Both the position numbers and the translations under genes were made by a program. Below, piece after piece: positions 34,002 through 47,000 of a DNA stretch of 64,000 bases. The notes beneath the pieces are model-generated. The model saw only the letters and a program-made list of their open reading frames with translations, was not told the DNA's origin and made no database searches. Each line of letters begins with the position of its first letter. Position 1 is the first letter of the stretch. The DNA is taken from contig NC_090125.1 in NCBI RefSeq assembly GCF_023973825.1, forward strand, positions 1,299,501 to 1,363,500. Direction: 5' to 3'. Origin of the DNA: Plasmodium brasilianum (Eukaryota > Apicomplexa > Aconoidasida > Haemosporida > Plasmodiidae).

Positions 34002-36559
34002 ATGTAACCTTATCATTTAATATGATTTCCTGTATCATCAATATGTACACTTAATATATACCATTACAACATTGTTTTACAGTTTCCATAAAAATCATGT
34101 TCTAATTTTTTATTTGTTTAATATTTGTACCATCTCAATGTTGTATATACATACGTGTACACACACACGTATACATACACCTATATATATTTATATAATA
34201 TTACCCTCTTTTACATAAAAAAATTTCTTCATTTTTTTTTTTTTTTTTATTATTAATGAAAAACAAATAGCACTAACGTATATCATTATGCTACATACCG
34301 TAGTTTATATATAAACGTACATACAATGCATATTAATATATACGTATATATATGTATGTACACATGCACATCTTTATATATAGCACATACAATATTATAT
34401 CCAAAAAGGTCATTACAGTACACTTCTTTATATTAAATCGTTCCCTTTCTTTTCCATTTCGTGCGAATTACACTTATATTTGCTTCCTATGCTTCATTTG
34501 TTTTGGTATTCACGTTTAAGCAGAAAGAAAAAGAAGAAGTCCGTCAGAAGTATATTAATACTTAACCATAAGGAGGTTTTTCTTTTTTCTTCTTGCTTCT
34601 TTTCATTTTTTTTTTTTTTTTTTTTTAAATTATACTAAAAAACTCTTTAATAATATAATAACCTAATTAAATGGACTAAGAAGAACTGTACATGTGAAAA
34701 ATCGTATATAAATGCCTATTTAAAAAAATATTAAAACTTAAGTATTGGGGTGGGGGGGTGTAAGAAAAGAATCTTTCCTTAAGTCATTGAATGTGTGTTA
34801 GTGTGGATGCAGTGATAATATGATAAAAATGTACATATATATATTAAAAAAATTGTTTATAAAAAAAAAAAAAAAAAAAAAAAAGGGTTAACCAATTTGC
34901 CTTGTACGAGTCCATTATGTGGAGTGCTAAGTCGCTTATAAGTACTCGGGAATATGCACCTATGATCATGTGTACACATTCATATACACGCTGTTAGCAT
35001 ATATATATATATATATATAAATAAATATATATACATTTATGTGTATATAACGCTTCTGATTTAATACGGTACAAGTTTACCAAAAGGCATGGACCAAAAA
35101 AAAAAAAAAAAAAAAAAAAATTTCCTATGTACAATGGTAACATATAACTTAAGGATACGATAGTACACACTTTTCATGGAAACTATTCCAAAATAAAAAT
35201 TTTAAAGAATCATTTATGCACTACGCACCATATATAATATATTATATTTTACACTCATTTGTACTATATGCGTTTATCCCCTTCTTAAATCAGTACATCA
35301 TACCTTTGCACAATGCCTTAGCACAGTGTTATCATATTACTCTTTGTATATTTTCATTTACATGTACATTCATATTAAGAACAGTGCTTTTAAAATGTGT
35401 ATGTAATAAAATACGATAAACATAAATGAGTTACTACATAAGTTTTTAAAAAGATATCTGAATACATACTTATTTGTTCATAATATTTTGAGAAACAGGT
35501 GTACAACTTTATTATGTAGCATTCTGGTTTTAGTTTTGTTTTGCTTAACTGCGCTTATTTTTTTTTTTTTTAATTCTTAAAATTATACTACTATATGCAA
35601 GTTTTTTCCCATATTAAAAGAATATAACGTGATAGTAAATTTATTGATTTCCCCTTTTGCCGTTTTGCTCTTTTTATTATTCTCTAATATTTCTATTTTT
35701 ATTTTTTTATTTTTTTATTTTATTTTTTTATTTTTTTATTTTATTTTTTTATTTTATTATTTTATTTTTTTATTTTATTTTATTATTTTATTATTTTATT
35801 TTATTATTTTATTTTTTTATTTTATTTTTTTATTTTATTTTTTTATTTTATTTTTTATTTTTTTCCGTTTTCATTGCTAATTGGTTGAAGGTTATAAAAC
35901 TTTCATCAGATACTACATAAAGGAACTATATAATATTACACTATTTTTTATATAAGCTCACAAAGCTCTAATACATAGAGACTTCCTGATTTAATTTACT
36001 ATATATATATATATATATATATATTTGTATGTATAATAATTAAACACATTTGACGTACTTTTGTCGATATGCTAAATTTTGTAAAAAACAAATATAAAAT
36101 AGTAATGGCAAGGAATAGCAAATATTTTTCTTTTGCATGCTCAAAGGGAAAAAAGATCTTTTGCCAGGTTAGCGAAATTGACTGAAGGCATTCGTTTATT
36201 GATTGTTATATTATTTATTTGACAATTTGTTAATTCGTTCACGCGTTAAATAGTTAATTCGTAGATTTTGCTATTCATTTGTTCACTCATTCGTTCAATG
36301 ATTTGCTGTTCATTCGTATAATCATTCATTTGTTCCTTTTTTTTTTTCTTTTTTTTATTTTTCGCACCATTGGAAAGTTCAAAATAATGAATAAAAAAAT
36401 ACGTAAAATATTTAACAAAATATAATACGTATATACTTAACATGTGCATATAATTGGCATACGTATATATGCCGTAATAATGGAATATATTTTTTATGAG
36501 TACAATATATACATAATGCATTTATGTAAGTATAATTATGTAAAATATTAAGTGCGTAG

Positions 36560-36830
36560 AATAGTATATACGTATGAATGTATATATGTATGTACATATG
36601 TATGTATGTATATATGTATGTATATATGTATGTATGTGTATATGTATGTATATATGTATATATGTATGTATATATGTATATATGTATGTATATATGTATG
36701 TATGTATGTGTATATGTATGTATATATGTATGTATATATGTATGTATGTATATATGTATGTATATATGTATGTATATATGTATGTATATATGTATGTATG
36801 TATATATGTACGTATATATGTATGTATATG
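36560..36830. repeat. TGTATGTATATA microsatellite
   Basis: A mix of TGTA and TATATGTA units, continuous for about 270 bp. It is open in all frames, producing Tyr/Met/Cys/Val frames that are not genes. Confidence 0.9.
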
Positions 36831-37199
36831 GGCTTAATGCGTGCACTAAGAAAGAATTATCATATATTAATTTTATTTATACATAAGCATAAAAATTTAA
36901 TAAAACGAAGAATATTTGATATTATATTGTAAAGGACTGCATAAAATGTACACTTACATACGTGCATATAATACTCATATACATATTTGAATATACGCAT
37001 AAAAATGTACATGTAATTGCTGTATTTAATACATATACTATATACATGTTAATCGCCAATGCATTACCACTTGAAAGTGAAATTTTGCAATTTTGATTTA
37101 CAAGAAAAAAGTACAATAAAAAAATATGTACACCACTAGTATTTGTAGGTGTACAATAAACATGTTTATAGTCATACATAAATTACAACAAGCATATAA

Positions 37200-37505
37200 A
37201 TAATAAATATGTATATATATATGTTATGTATGTATGTATAAATATTATTCATGTATATATGTTATGTATGTATGTATAAATATTATGTATGTATATATGT
37301 ATGTATGTATAAATATTATTCATGTATATATGTATGTATAAATGTTATTCATGTATATATGTATGTATGTATAAATATTATTCATGTATATATGTATGTA
37401 TAAATGTTATTCATGTATATATGTATGTATGTATAAATATTATTCATGTATATATGTATGTATGTATGTATAAATATTATGTATGTATATATGTATGTAC
37501 GTATT
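37200..37505. repeat. Tandem array of about 30-35 bp (ATAAATATTATTCATGTATA)
   Basis: Eight or nine units built from a constant TTATTCATGTATATATGTAT block plus a variable number of TGTA tetramers, so unit length varies in steps of four. Confidence 0.85.
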
Positions 37506-38178
37506 TATATATTATTCAAGTGAAGCAATTAATAATTATACGTGCATAATTTTATTCACCTCCCCCCCATATTTCCTTTTTATTATTTTTTTTTTTTTTT
37601 ATTTACATCTTTTACTAATGTAATTATACATACATACATACATACATACATTAATACATACCCATATGTAATCGTTTTCCTTTGACGTGTTTTTCATTTT
37701 TTTATCCTTCGTTTGTTATCTGCTATTTTTATCTTTATTTTTTATCTGTCATTATCTTCATTTTTTTCTTTCATTTTGCATTTTTCATGGTATTATTTTA
37801 TCGTGTTAGTATTTTTCGTTTTTCATTTTAGCACTCATCTTTATTTTTTCATATTTCCATTTTTCATTCTTTATATATTTCATTCTTTATATATTTCATT
37901 CTTTATATATTTCATTCTTTATATATTTCATTCTTTTTATATTTCATTCTTTATATTTTATATATTTTATTTTTTATATATTTCATTCTTTATATTTTAT
38001 ATATTTCATTCTTTATATTTTATATTTTTCATTCTTTATATTTTATATATTTCATTCTTTATATTTTATATTTTTCATTTTTTATATTTTATATATTTCA
38101 TTTTTTATATTTTATATATTTCATTTTTTATATTTTATATATTTCATTTTTTATATTTCATTTTTTATATTTCATTTT

Positions 38179-38183
<5 letters not shown>

Positions 38184-38227
<44 letters not shown>
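38184..38227. other. 44-base poly(T) just upstream of the SSXT-protein start
   Basis: An uninterrupted T run ending 45 bp before the ATG. Long poly(dA:dT) tracts near starts are common in Plasmodium and are thought to disfavour nucleosomes. A promoter role here is inference. Confidence 0.6.
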
Positions 38228-38228
<1 letters not shown>

Positions 38229-38272
38229 TTTTGAATTTTACTAATTAAATAGCAGTGATCATGTTATGAATT

Positions 38273-40279
38273 ATGGGATACTTAATTAACGATGAAAAAA
38301 AAAATGTCATAATAAAAAGTAGTGAAGAAATAAAAAATATTGATAATAGAATAAATGATATATTTTTGGGTGAATACAATAACAAAGAGAGGAATAATTT
38401 TTTTAATGCAGTTAACAATGATTTAATTTCGAACAGTAGAGAATATGCTATTCGTTCGAATGGCTACAGTAATGGTATGGTCGATGTAAAGTACAACAGT
38501 GACAGTGATAATAATGACGATGTGGAAGATGCAGAAGATGCAGAAGTTGCAGAAGATGCAGAAGTTGCAGAAGATGCTGAAGATGCAGAAGATGCTGAAG
38601 ATGCAGAAGATGCAGAAGTTGCAGAAGATGCTGAAGATGCAGAAGATGCAGAAGTTGCAGAAGATGCAGAAGTTGCAGAAGATGCTGAAGAAGGTGGAGA
38701 TGATAACAACAGCGATGATAGTATCCGTACAAGGGGCATACACATGCCGGTAGATGAAGGTACGCATATGGGAACAGACAGAAATGATGGAACATACAAC
38801 ACGGAAGGATATGTAAAGAGTAACGCACATGGTAAACATGATGAAATGTATAAAGAAGAACAACGAGTGAACAATTCTTTTAATCCATATGGTACTATAA
38901 ACAATCCCTTGCCATACGAACTTGCTACAAATGGTATGAGTGTGCAGTTCGGTGATACCAGAGGGAACATTGCTTTAAACACAAATGATATTAACGCGTG
39001 CCATCCGAAACTTGACGTGTTCAATTTTGTATTTGATAATAATAGCAGTGCCTTGAGCAACAATGAAATCAGTAACAATGGAAAGAGTATCAATGATAAC
39101 AGCGATAATAACAACACTGAAAAAAAAATTTTATCATTAGGTGAAAATGTTTTATTGGGTAATCGTAATAGTAATAGTAATATCAATAGTAATAGTAATA
39201 TCAATAGTAATAGCAACAACAATAGCAACAGCAATAGCAACAGCAATAGCAACAGCAATAGCAACAGCAATAGCAACAGCAATAGCAACAGCAATAGCAA
39301 CAGCAATAGCAACAGCAATAGCAACAGCAATAGCAACAGCAATAGCAACAGCAATAGCAACAGCAATAGCAATAGTAATAGCAACAACAATAGCAACAGC
39401 AATAGCAATAGCAATACTCCGCTTGTTTTGCAAAGCGGGTTTAGCAGTAATACACATTTTTCACACATAAGTGAAGAGAGATCAAGTAATAATAACAGTA
39501 AGGGTAACAACCACGTAGGTAGTAACAACCGCGGTGATACTCCTTATAACACGAATGTGTATAAAAAAAATATGCTAGAAGAACAAAATGAATGGCTGGA
39601 CTACAACCCAATATTTGAAAACAAACAAACGGAAAATATACTTTTGACAGAGGACAATAGAACAAAGAAAAGTACAAATAATGCCGAAAATCCCCTGGAA
39701 TTACACGACAGTAACAGTAACAGTAACAGTAACACCAATAGGAACATTGAAAGGAACGATAGCAGGAACGATAGCAGGAACGATAACAGGAACGTAGATA
39801 TGAAACATAATACCTTTTACCATAATTCTTCGTGTCCTGGTAATGGAGTACCCGGTCAGAATAGGAACACCTTATTTTTGTTTCCAACAAGCGGGGAAAA
39901 GGGGGAAAACGAAACGAATGAGAATTTTGTACCATCGAATAGCAGTAGAATCGCCGTTACTACATCAACAACAGGGACGGAGGACAGAGTATATATGAGG
40001 GATAAGGTTTTTAATGAAAATGGTCAAAATAATTGTCATAACAGAAGTAATGAGAATAATGAAGAAGCACATAATATTATTTTAAAAAAAATAAAAAAAA
40101 AAATGGATGAAAATGACTATTTGTTAGAAGCTATTAATGAATTCTTACGTGAGGGAATGAAAAATGAATGTATTCCCCTATTTGAAAGATTACAACAAAA
40201 CCTTTTTTTTTTAGTAATGCTTGCAAATATTCCGAATGAAAGTTTTGATGAAATGGACAGCAGCTCGTCTGACTATTAA
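38273..40279 (+). CDS. SSXT (SS18-like) domain protein with long low-complexity region
   Basis: A single exon of 668 aa. The last 60 residues match the SSXT/SS18 (GRF-interacting factor) helical domain: KKKMDENDYLLEAINEFLRE, then GMKNECIPLFERLQQNLFFL and VMLANIP. Family hallmarks kept are the 'DEN..L...I' start, 'G...EC....ERLQ.NL..L' and the 'LA.I' end. In animals SS18 is a subunit of SWI/SNF (BAF) chromatin remodellers; in plants the equivalent proteins are growth-factor co-activators. Here the domain is C-terminal, whereas it is N-terminal in SS18. The rest is low complexity: a DAE/VAE acidic repeat (38523-38690), an Asn/Ser-rich centre, and a Ser-Asn dipeptide run of about 75 residues (39160-39420). 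A nuclear co-activator role is inferred from the domain. The start ATG is the first in frame after a poly(T) leader. Confidence 0.82.
   Translation: MGYLINDEKKNVIIKSSEEIKNIDNRINDIFLGEYNNKERNNFFNAVNNDLISNSREYAIRSNGYSNGMVDVKYNSDSDNNDDVEDAEDAEVAEDAEVAEDAEDAEDAEDAEDAEVAEDAEDAEDAEVAEDAEVAEDAEEGGDDNNSDDSIRTRGIHMPVDEGTHMGTDRNDGTYNTEGYVKSNAHGKHDEMYKEEQRVNNSFNPYGTINNPLPYELATNGMSVQFGDTRGNIALNTNDINACHPKLDVFNFVFDNNSSALSNNEISNNGKSINDNSDNNNTEKKILSLGENVLLGNRNSNSNINSNSNINSNSNNNSNSNSNSNSNSNSNSNSNSNSNSNSNSNSNSNSNSNSNSNSNSNSNSNSNSNSNNNSNSNSNSNTPLVLQSGFSSNTHFSHISEERSSNNNSKGNNHVGSNNRGDTPYNTNVYKKNMLEEQNEWLDYNPIFENKQTENILLTEDNRTKKSTNNAENPLELHDSNSNSNSNTNRNIERNDSRNDSRNDNRNVDMKHNTFYHNSSCPGNGVPGQNRNTLFLFPTSGEKGENETNENFVPSNSSRIAVTTSTTGTEDRVYMRDKVFNENGQNNCHNRSNENNEEAHNIILKKIKKKMDENDYLLEAINEFLREGMKNECIPLFERLQQNLFFLVMLANIPNESFDEMDSSSSDY
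38523..38690 (+). repeat. 9-bp/18-bp acidic coding repeat (AED/AEV)
   Basis: GATGCAGAA, GTTGCAGAA and GATGCTGAA units encode DAE and VAE triplets in the SSXT protein. Confidence 0.9.
39160..39420 (+). repeat. 12-bp Ser-Asn coding repeat (AGCAACAGCAAT)
   Basis: The run encodes Ser-Asn dipeptides and is built from a 12-bp unit in the centre and 6-bp AGTAAT units at the left edge. Confidence 0.9.
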
Positions 40280-40450
40280 TTTATGATTGAAGTGGTTATG
40301 ATAGAACTGGTGTGCGCAAAATGTGTGCAATATAACCACGCATATGTATATGGCATGTGCTGGATTAGGGAATAATGCCAAACAGACGGAGTTATATTAA
40401 TTTTTTACCTTACACTTTGTTTATAAATATTTGTATGTTCAGTACGTATA

Positions 40451-40517
<67 letters not shown>

Positions 40518-40788
40518 ATTCACATTTGTACATAAACATTTGTATGCAGATAAATCGCACATTCTCTGAATTCATCATCATCTTTCCATAATTGTTCCAA
40601 TCCATCCATTCTTATTTTTTTTATTTTTTTTTTTTTGTAATATATATTTATACATATATATATTAATATATACATATATGTGCAAAAATAGCTTCATTTA
40701 AAAAAATCTTTAATGTTAGCATATTTCACAATTGTTGTTATGCAAATTGTTTTTTTATTAATACAGACGAAATAAAATGTACGTGTGC

Positions 40789-40834
<46 letters not shown>

Positions 40835-41031
40835 GTATATGTATATGTATATATTCATGCATATACATGCATATACATGTAACCTTTACTTGATTGCCCA
40901 CTGCTTATATTTTATATATGCATAATATTTTAAAACAAATATTTTATTCTACTCTTTTAATTTTTGTCAAATTAAAACATTGCTAAATTTTAAATTCGCA
41001 TGCGTGTAATATATATAAATACACAAATAAC

Positions 41032-41083
<52 letters not shown>

Positions 41084-42359
41084 GTATGTATAAAAAACTT
41101 TACAAAATTTAAGAAGGGATAGGGAAAAGTGAAAATGCAAAAGGTCATATATTACATATACCTATTACCATAAATGCTACAAAACAATGTAGAAGTATTG
41201 TAGAAGTAGTAGAAACTCATCTCACATCGGCTTTATATACCTACCATTAACCACCTCCTTTCCATTTCTTCCATAACGCCTACCAACTTTACTTATGGTT
41301 ATAAGTGTACACATACACATATGGCGAGTAAATAGCGGCTCCGCAACAATGTAAACAATAATGCAGTACACACTATATTCTTTGTACTCTCTACAATATA
41401 ACGATGCACATATATGTTGATACTTCAATATATTTTTTTTTTAACTGTTAATTATTGGAAAAGTTGAAGTATTAAAATTCAAAAGCATTTTTAAAAAATA
41501 AGATAAAATAAAAGTAAAGGTATAATTAAAAATGAAAGTAAAAATGAAAACTTGAACAAAATTAAAAATTTTTAAGTTATATATATGTATATATATATAT
41601 ATATATATGGGGAGGGAGAATTAAAAAAAATAATAATAATAAAATTTAAAAAAAAGACTAAGAAAAAATAATGTAAAAATAGACATTGAAAAGATGAAAG
41701 AAAAAGGCAGCTAGTCCATACAATACGTACATATATATATAATATGTATGCAATATACATATGTACATGCATGCTCGCCAATTAAACATGCAATATGAAT
41801 AAACAAAAGTGAATCAAACGAAATTTTATTAATTATTATTATATTATTAAATTATCATCTTACAACGCATACATACGGTATTATATATATATATTATATA
41901 TACAAGTATAAATGTACACATATAACATGTCGTAAATGTAAATACATACACATGGTATACATAATGCTAAACTCGTAACAACTCTCGAACTGAATCATTT
42001 TTCTTATATTATTTTTTGTGCATAACAGACACAAATCAGCAGCACACACTATTAAACCCCACCCCGCACTAACCAACCGCACCTTCACATATTTTTACTA
42101 CTATTTTGGGCATAATTTTTTAATTCATTTTTTCCACCCTAATTTTACTTCATTCATTTGTAATCGTGAAATAGAGAAAAGCCGATCCACAATAGGTGTA
42201 CCGAAAAAATGGATCAACACTTGAAGGGGTATAAATACTTAGCGCATATATAATATGTATATAAATTGTTTATGATGTATTTAACATATATATATATATA
42301 TATATTTATATACACATGCCTTTGTATATATACGTGTGCACAATACAAACGACCCGATC
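40280..42359. other. Convergent 2.1-kb intergenic region
   Basis: This lies between the 3' ends of the SSXT gene (+) and the large minus-strand gene. It holds long (AT)n tracts (40459-40510, 40796-40826, 41034-41058, 42288-42306), A-rich sequence and a slightly G+C-richer, C-rich stretch near 42045-42085. No gene or RNA recognised. Confidence 0.6.
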
Positions 42360-43973
42360 TCAGTAGTTCAACTCTAGGTGAGCGCCGTACTGGTCGTAGT
42401 TCTTGGAGCATTTTGTGTCTGAATCGTTTGCCAAATTACCAATATTATAATTCTGAAAATTCTGATAAGAAATACTGTTCATAAGAGAAAAATCTATATT
42501 ATTATATGAGTTATTATTATTGGGACTATACATTACACGATTATTTATGTTGTTTAAACTATTATTATTAATCTCTGATTTGGGTGAGCTGTAATTATAT
42601 GAATGCACTTTGTTATTACTCATATGGTCAGATGAGGTACTATTATTACTGTTATTTTGATTATTATTATGATTATGATTACTACTTCCGTTATTACTAT
42701 TATTACTATTATTACTATTATGATTATTATGATTATTATGATTATTATTATGATTATTATTATGATTATTATTATGATTATTATTATGATTATTATTATG
42801 ATTATTATTATGATTATTATTATTATGATTATTATTATTATGATTATTATTATTATGATTATTATTATTATGATTATTATTATTATGATTATTACTATTA
42901 CTATTATTATGATTATTATTATTATTATTATTATGATTATTATTATTATTATTTCTACTTCCATTATTATTACTATTATTATTACTCATTTTCGATTTTT
43001 TCGTACAACTTTCAACAAATGGTGGTATTACCCTATGTGTATACTCATCCTCCAATTTTAAATACTCAGGGGAATTATTATGATTACTCATAGCCATATG
43101 ATGGTGGTGGTGATGATGATCATGATTACTAGTACTATTATTTTCATTAAAATTTTCATTACTACTTGTCATATCAAACATATTATTATTACTATTTGTA
43201 CTATTTTTTGAGGAGCTCTTTACATATGCAGTAAAATGTTTATTTATATTATCTAAATACGAACAAAATAATAATTGCCTATGTACATTATGCTTATCAA
43301 GAAATTCATAATTTATTTTTAACGTCTCATCAGCTATTGCTTCCCAATAATGCCACACGGTCTTAGGAATTCGAACTTTCAAATTTACTTTTCCATTACT
43401 CTTTTGTGGTATATTACATCGTAAATATGCAAAACCTTGATCATATAAATTTCTTAAATTTATATCATACGAATCTGCAGTATTATATACCTCATGCAGC
43501 GTATATTTCTTTGCTTGTATTAATAAATTATCGCCCCAGTCAACCAAAAATTCGCATTCGAGTGTAAACAAATCCCTTAATACCATTCCACCTAATTTGT
43601 TAAACGTTATCTTTATAAAACAAAAATTTTTGGAATAATTTTCATCTGGAAAACCATTGTTTGGATATATACCAGAAATTTCAAAATACGGCTCATCCAG
43701 TTCATTTTTTACCGTTGGAAGTATAATATTGTTGTCATCCAAAATTAATATATCCAACTCAAAGCAGTTATTTGCTTTATTCTTTCGAGGCTTACTTATC
43801 ACATTCTCTTCATAATATTTTAACTCTTCATTTACAAAATCTGTCGCTTTCTTAATCAACTCCTGGTTGTACAATATCAACGTTCTCTCCAGAAGCACCT
43901 GCTCATTGTTGTTCTCCGTGTTCATAATGCGCGAATCGAAGAAACTGCACAGGGGAAAAAAAAAAAAAAAAAT

Positions 43974-44013
<40 letters not shown>

Positions 44014-47000
44014 GCTAGCCGGCTCAGGTAAAACCATTATAAATGGGAAAAAAAAAAAAAAAATTCTAGCCGTTCATGTAAAAATATCATAAATTGGGAA
44101 AAAAAAATTGTCATAATTACGTCCACAAGTTACTACTCGCATAATCGAAAAGGGGGAATAATCATATAAATACATATGTACACAAATGCTTCTTAAATTG
44201 CTTACTCATTTTTGACTGTGTTGTAATAGTGCAACTCGGGAATACCTAATCTCCACATGACCTCCTTCCAGCAATCTTTAAAAAAAAAAAAAAAAAAAAA
44301 AAATTGCGATATTAATGGACTGAACATGCACAAAACATGCATTTATGGCAAATAAAAGAAACGAAAAAATAGGCAAGCGCTTTCGAAAACACAGACATAA
44401 AATATATGTTGTGTCCAAAAACTGAAGCAAAAAGGTCCACGTCTAAAATAGACGCATATATTTGTATATATATAATACATATTTTTAGGTATACATATAA
44501 TATAAACACATAACACAACACACAGCACTACACACAGCACAATGTATGTGCTACTAATTTTTCCTACTTATATTTCTCTGGTAATGCTCGGTTGCAAACT
44601 TCTGCTTCAGGATATGCCTTCCACAAGCACGACACAAGGTCCTCTCACTCTGTCTGTAGTAGAAATCAATTCTAATATCCCCTATGAACTGGTCGCCCCT
44701 GGTAACGGTTCTAACTTTTATAATATCAGTGTTAGGAAACTCCCATAATTTTTCAAATAACTCATCAACTAGTAAAACAGTTTTAAAGCCTGTAACTCTT
44801 TGATTTATTGGTCTAATATTTTTATATAACTCATTAGGTAAATCTTCCATTTTGTAAGTTTTCCAGTTAGCTCCACTTTTCAAAACGTTCAGATCTTTTA
44901 AATGTTCTTTTATTTCATTAAAATTTAAATAAGAGCAGTTATTTGCTTTTTTTTGCATAACGAAATTTTTGTACATAAAATTATTACTACTGTCATTCAT
45001 CATATCCCCATATGCTCTTGCCATATCAAGACTATTTTTATTAAAATGATTTCTTCTTCTTCTTTTAACTTTTTCTTTTCCTTCTGTTTTATGTTTACTC
45101 TTACTTCTAATTTTTGGTTCCAATCCTAAGAGAGTCGTATCAATTGTCGATAAGTTGTTAATACCCATACCAATAGTACTGCTACAATTATTATTCAATA
45201 ACATATTCTCAGTCAAACTTTTTGCTCCTTCTACATCTAAACTTGTTAATCTTAATGTAGTGTCGTTTATATCCATAGACATTTCATCCTTAATGTCTAC
45301 TACGATATCATTATAATCATTGTGTTGGTTATTATCATGATCCATATGAAACCCCATATTATCATCTTTCCTTTCTCCCATTGCGTTAATATCATATACA
45401 TAATTATGACTGGAATCTTTCAGTTCGTTCTTAATGTAAATATTGTTAATATAATGCTGCTCATCAAAAACAAAGCCATTCATATGCTCCAAGCTGTTAC
45501 TGTTACTGTTATTGTTACTGTTATTATTACTATTACTATTACTATTATTGTTACTACTATTATTATTACTATTACCATTACAATTGTCGTTATTCATATT
45601 ATTCATACCATTCCCCGTGCGCATATGATGCCCCATTCGCTCCATACTCATCTCATCCATATCATCTCCTTCATAGTTATGCATATGATGTTGTTGATGA
45701 TTGTGCGGTTGATGGTGCTGCTGAAGATGATGATAATGTTGCAGATGATGGTGCTGTTGTTGCTGCTGTTGGTGTTGAAGATGATGATGCTGTTGCTGTT
45801 GCTGCTGTTGGTGTTGAAGATGATGATGCTGTTGCTGTTGTTCGATATGGCTGTTATTCATCTTTTTTCTCTTTCTACCAATACCCGATGAAGCGGCTGC
45901 TATTTCTGCTCCCGTGTAATACTTGTTGTTACATCTTTGTTCAAAATTACTATAACTTAATCTTTCCCCATGTATCCCTTTCTTTCTTAATGAATATCCT
46001 TTACTACTACTACCACTATTATTACTAATTGAGCTATTTTTCATTTTATTATTTCCATGCATCATATTACTACCACCACTGGCACTTCTTCCTCCTCCTC
46101 CTCTTTTATGTATATTTGCGGATCTGCTCAAGGGACCAATACTACTACTCCCCTCTACTCCTTCTTCACCATATCTACTTTTCATACGTCTACCACTACT
46201 GCTGCCACTGCTTAGTACTCCTCCTCCACCTCCACCTTCCCTTGTTACACCGTTCACTGTTATATGTGGTATCATTTCCTCATCAACACAGCTATTATTA
46301 TTGTACTGCATTATATCTTCTTCAATATCTTCCTCATCTTCTACAATAGTTGCATGGTTAATTCCCCTAATATTGTTAATGTCGCTAACATTGTTATTGT
46401 TATTTCCCTGTTCATAATTTTCTTCCTCTTCATAATTAAAATCGTAAGACAATCTTCCTTTTATAAGATTGTTATAAGAAGAATCATCTTCAAATCGATC
46501 TCTACAATTAAATAAAACTTCTCTAAAGCAGCTAATGAATTCTGTTTTTATTTGTTTATATTTGAATATCTTTTCATAGCATGTTATCAGAACGAAATCA
46601 TCAACAGAGAATAAGTAATTTAAGTGTATCATCATCCTATACACTTCTACATGATATTCACTATTGTTATCATCAATCAGTTCTTGTTCATCAATAAATG
46701 ATTCCTCATCATTGTTACACATATCATCCAAAACGAACGTCGTGTCAATATTATTTCCATTACTTCCACTGCTATTCTCATTCTTAACGCGAATATTACC
46801 ACTAACATTGCCACTAACATTACCGCTAACGTTACTACTAGCTGTTACAACACGGGCCCTCTTCTGACTGTTCGTATTATAAATGGAGCTTAGGAAAAAG
46901 TCATAACTAAAGTCTAGCTTGGGTTGCATATTATTAATTTTTACTTTTAATTTTTTTTTATTTAATATTTTAAAATAATGCAAGTAACTATATACATTTA

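Larger units (their letters stand above)
33817..38272. other. 4.5-kb intergenic region dominated by microsatellites
   Basis: No gene recognised. Features include poly(T) runs (33978-34000), poly(A) runs (34860-34883, 35096-35120), TTTTATTTTT repeats (35695-35870), a TGTATGTATATA array (36560-36830), a 30-35-bp array with TTATTCATGTATATATGTAT (37200-37505) and a TTTATATATTTCATTC array (37850-38165). A 44-base poly(T) at the end lies next to the SSXT gene. The SSXT gene promoter should be at the right end. Confidence 0.6.

Noticed and set aside
38464..39528. 354-codon leucine/serine-rich open frame antisense to the SSXT gene
   Set aside because: It is the mirror of the Ser-Asn and acidic coding repeats. 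The forward frame has the SSXT domain and a proper start.
42584..43093. Tyr/Asp-rich open frame on the plus strand
   Set aside because: Antisense shadow of the Asn/His repeat in the last exon of the 2531-aa gene.
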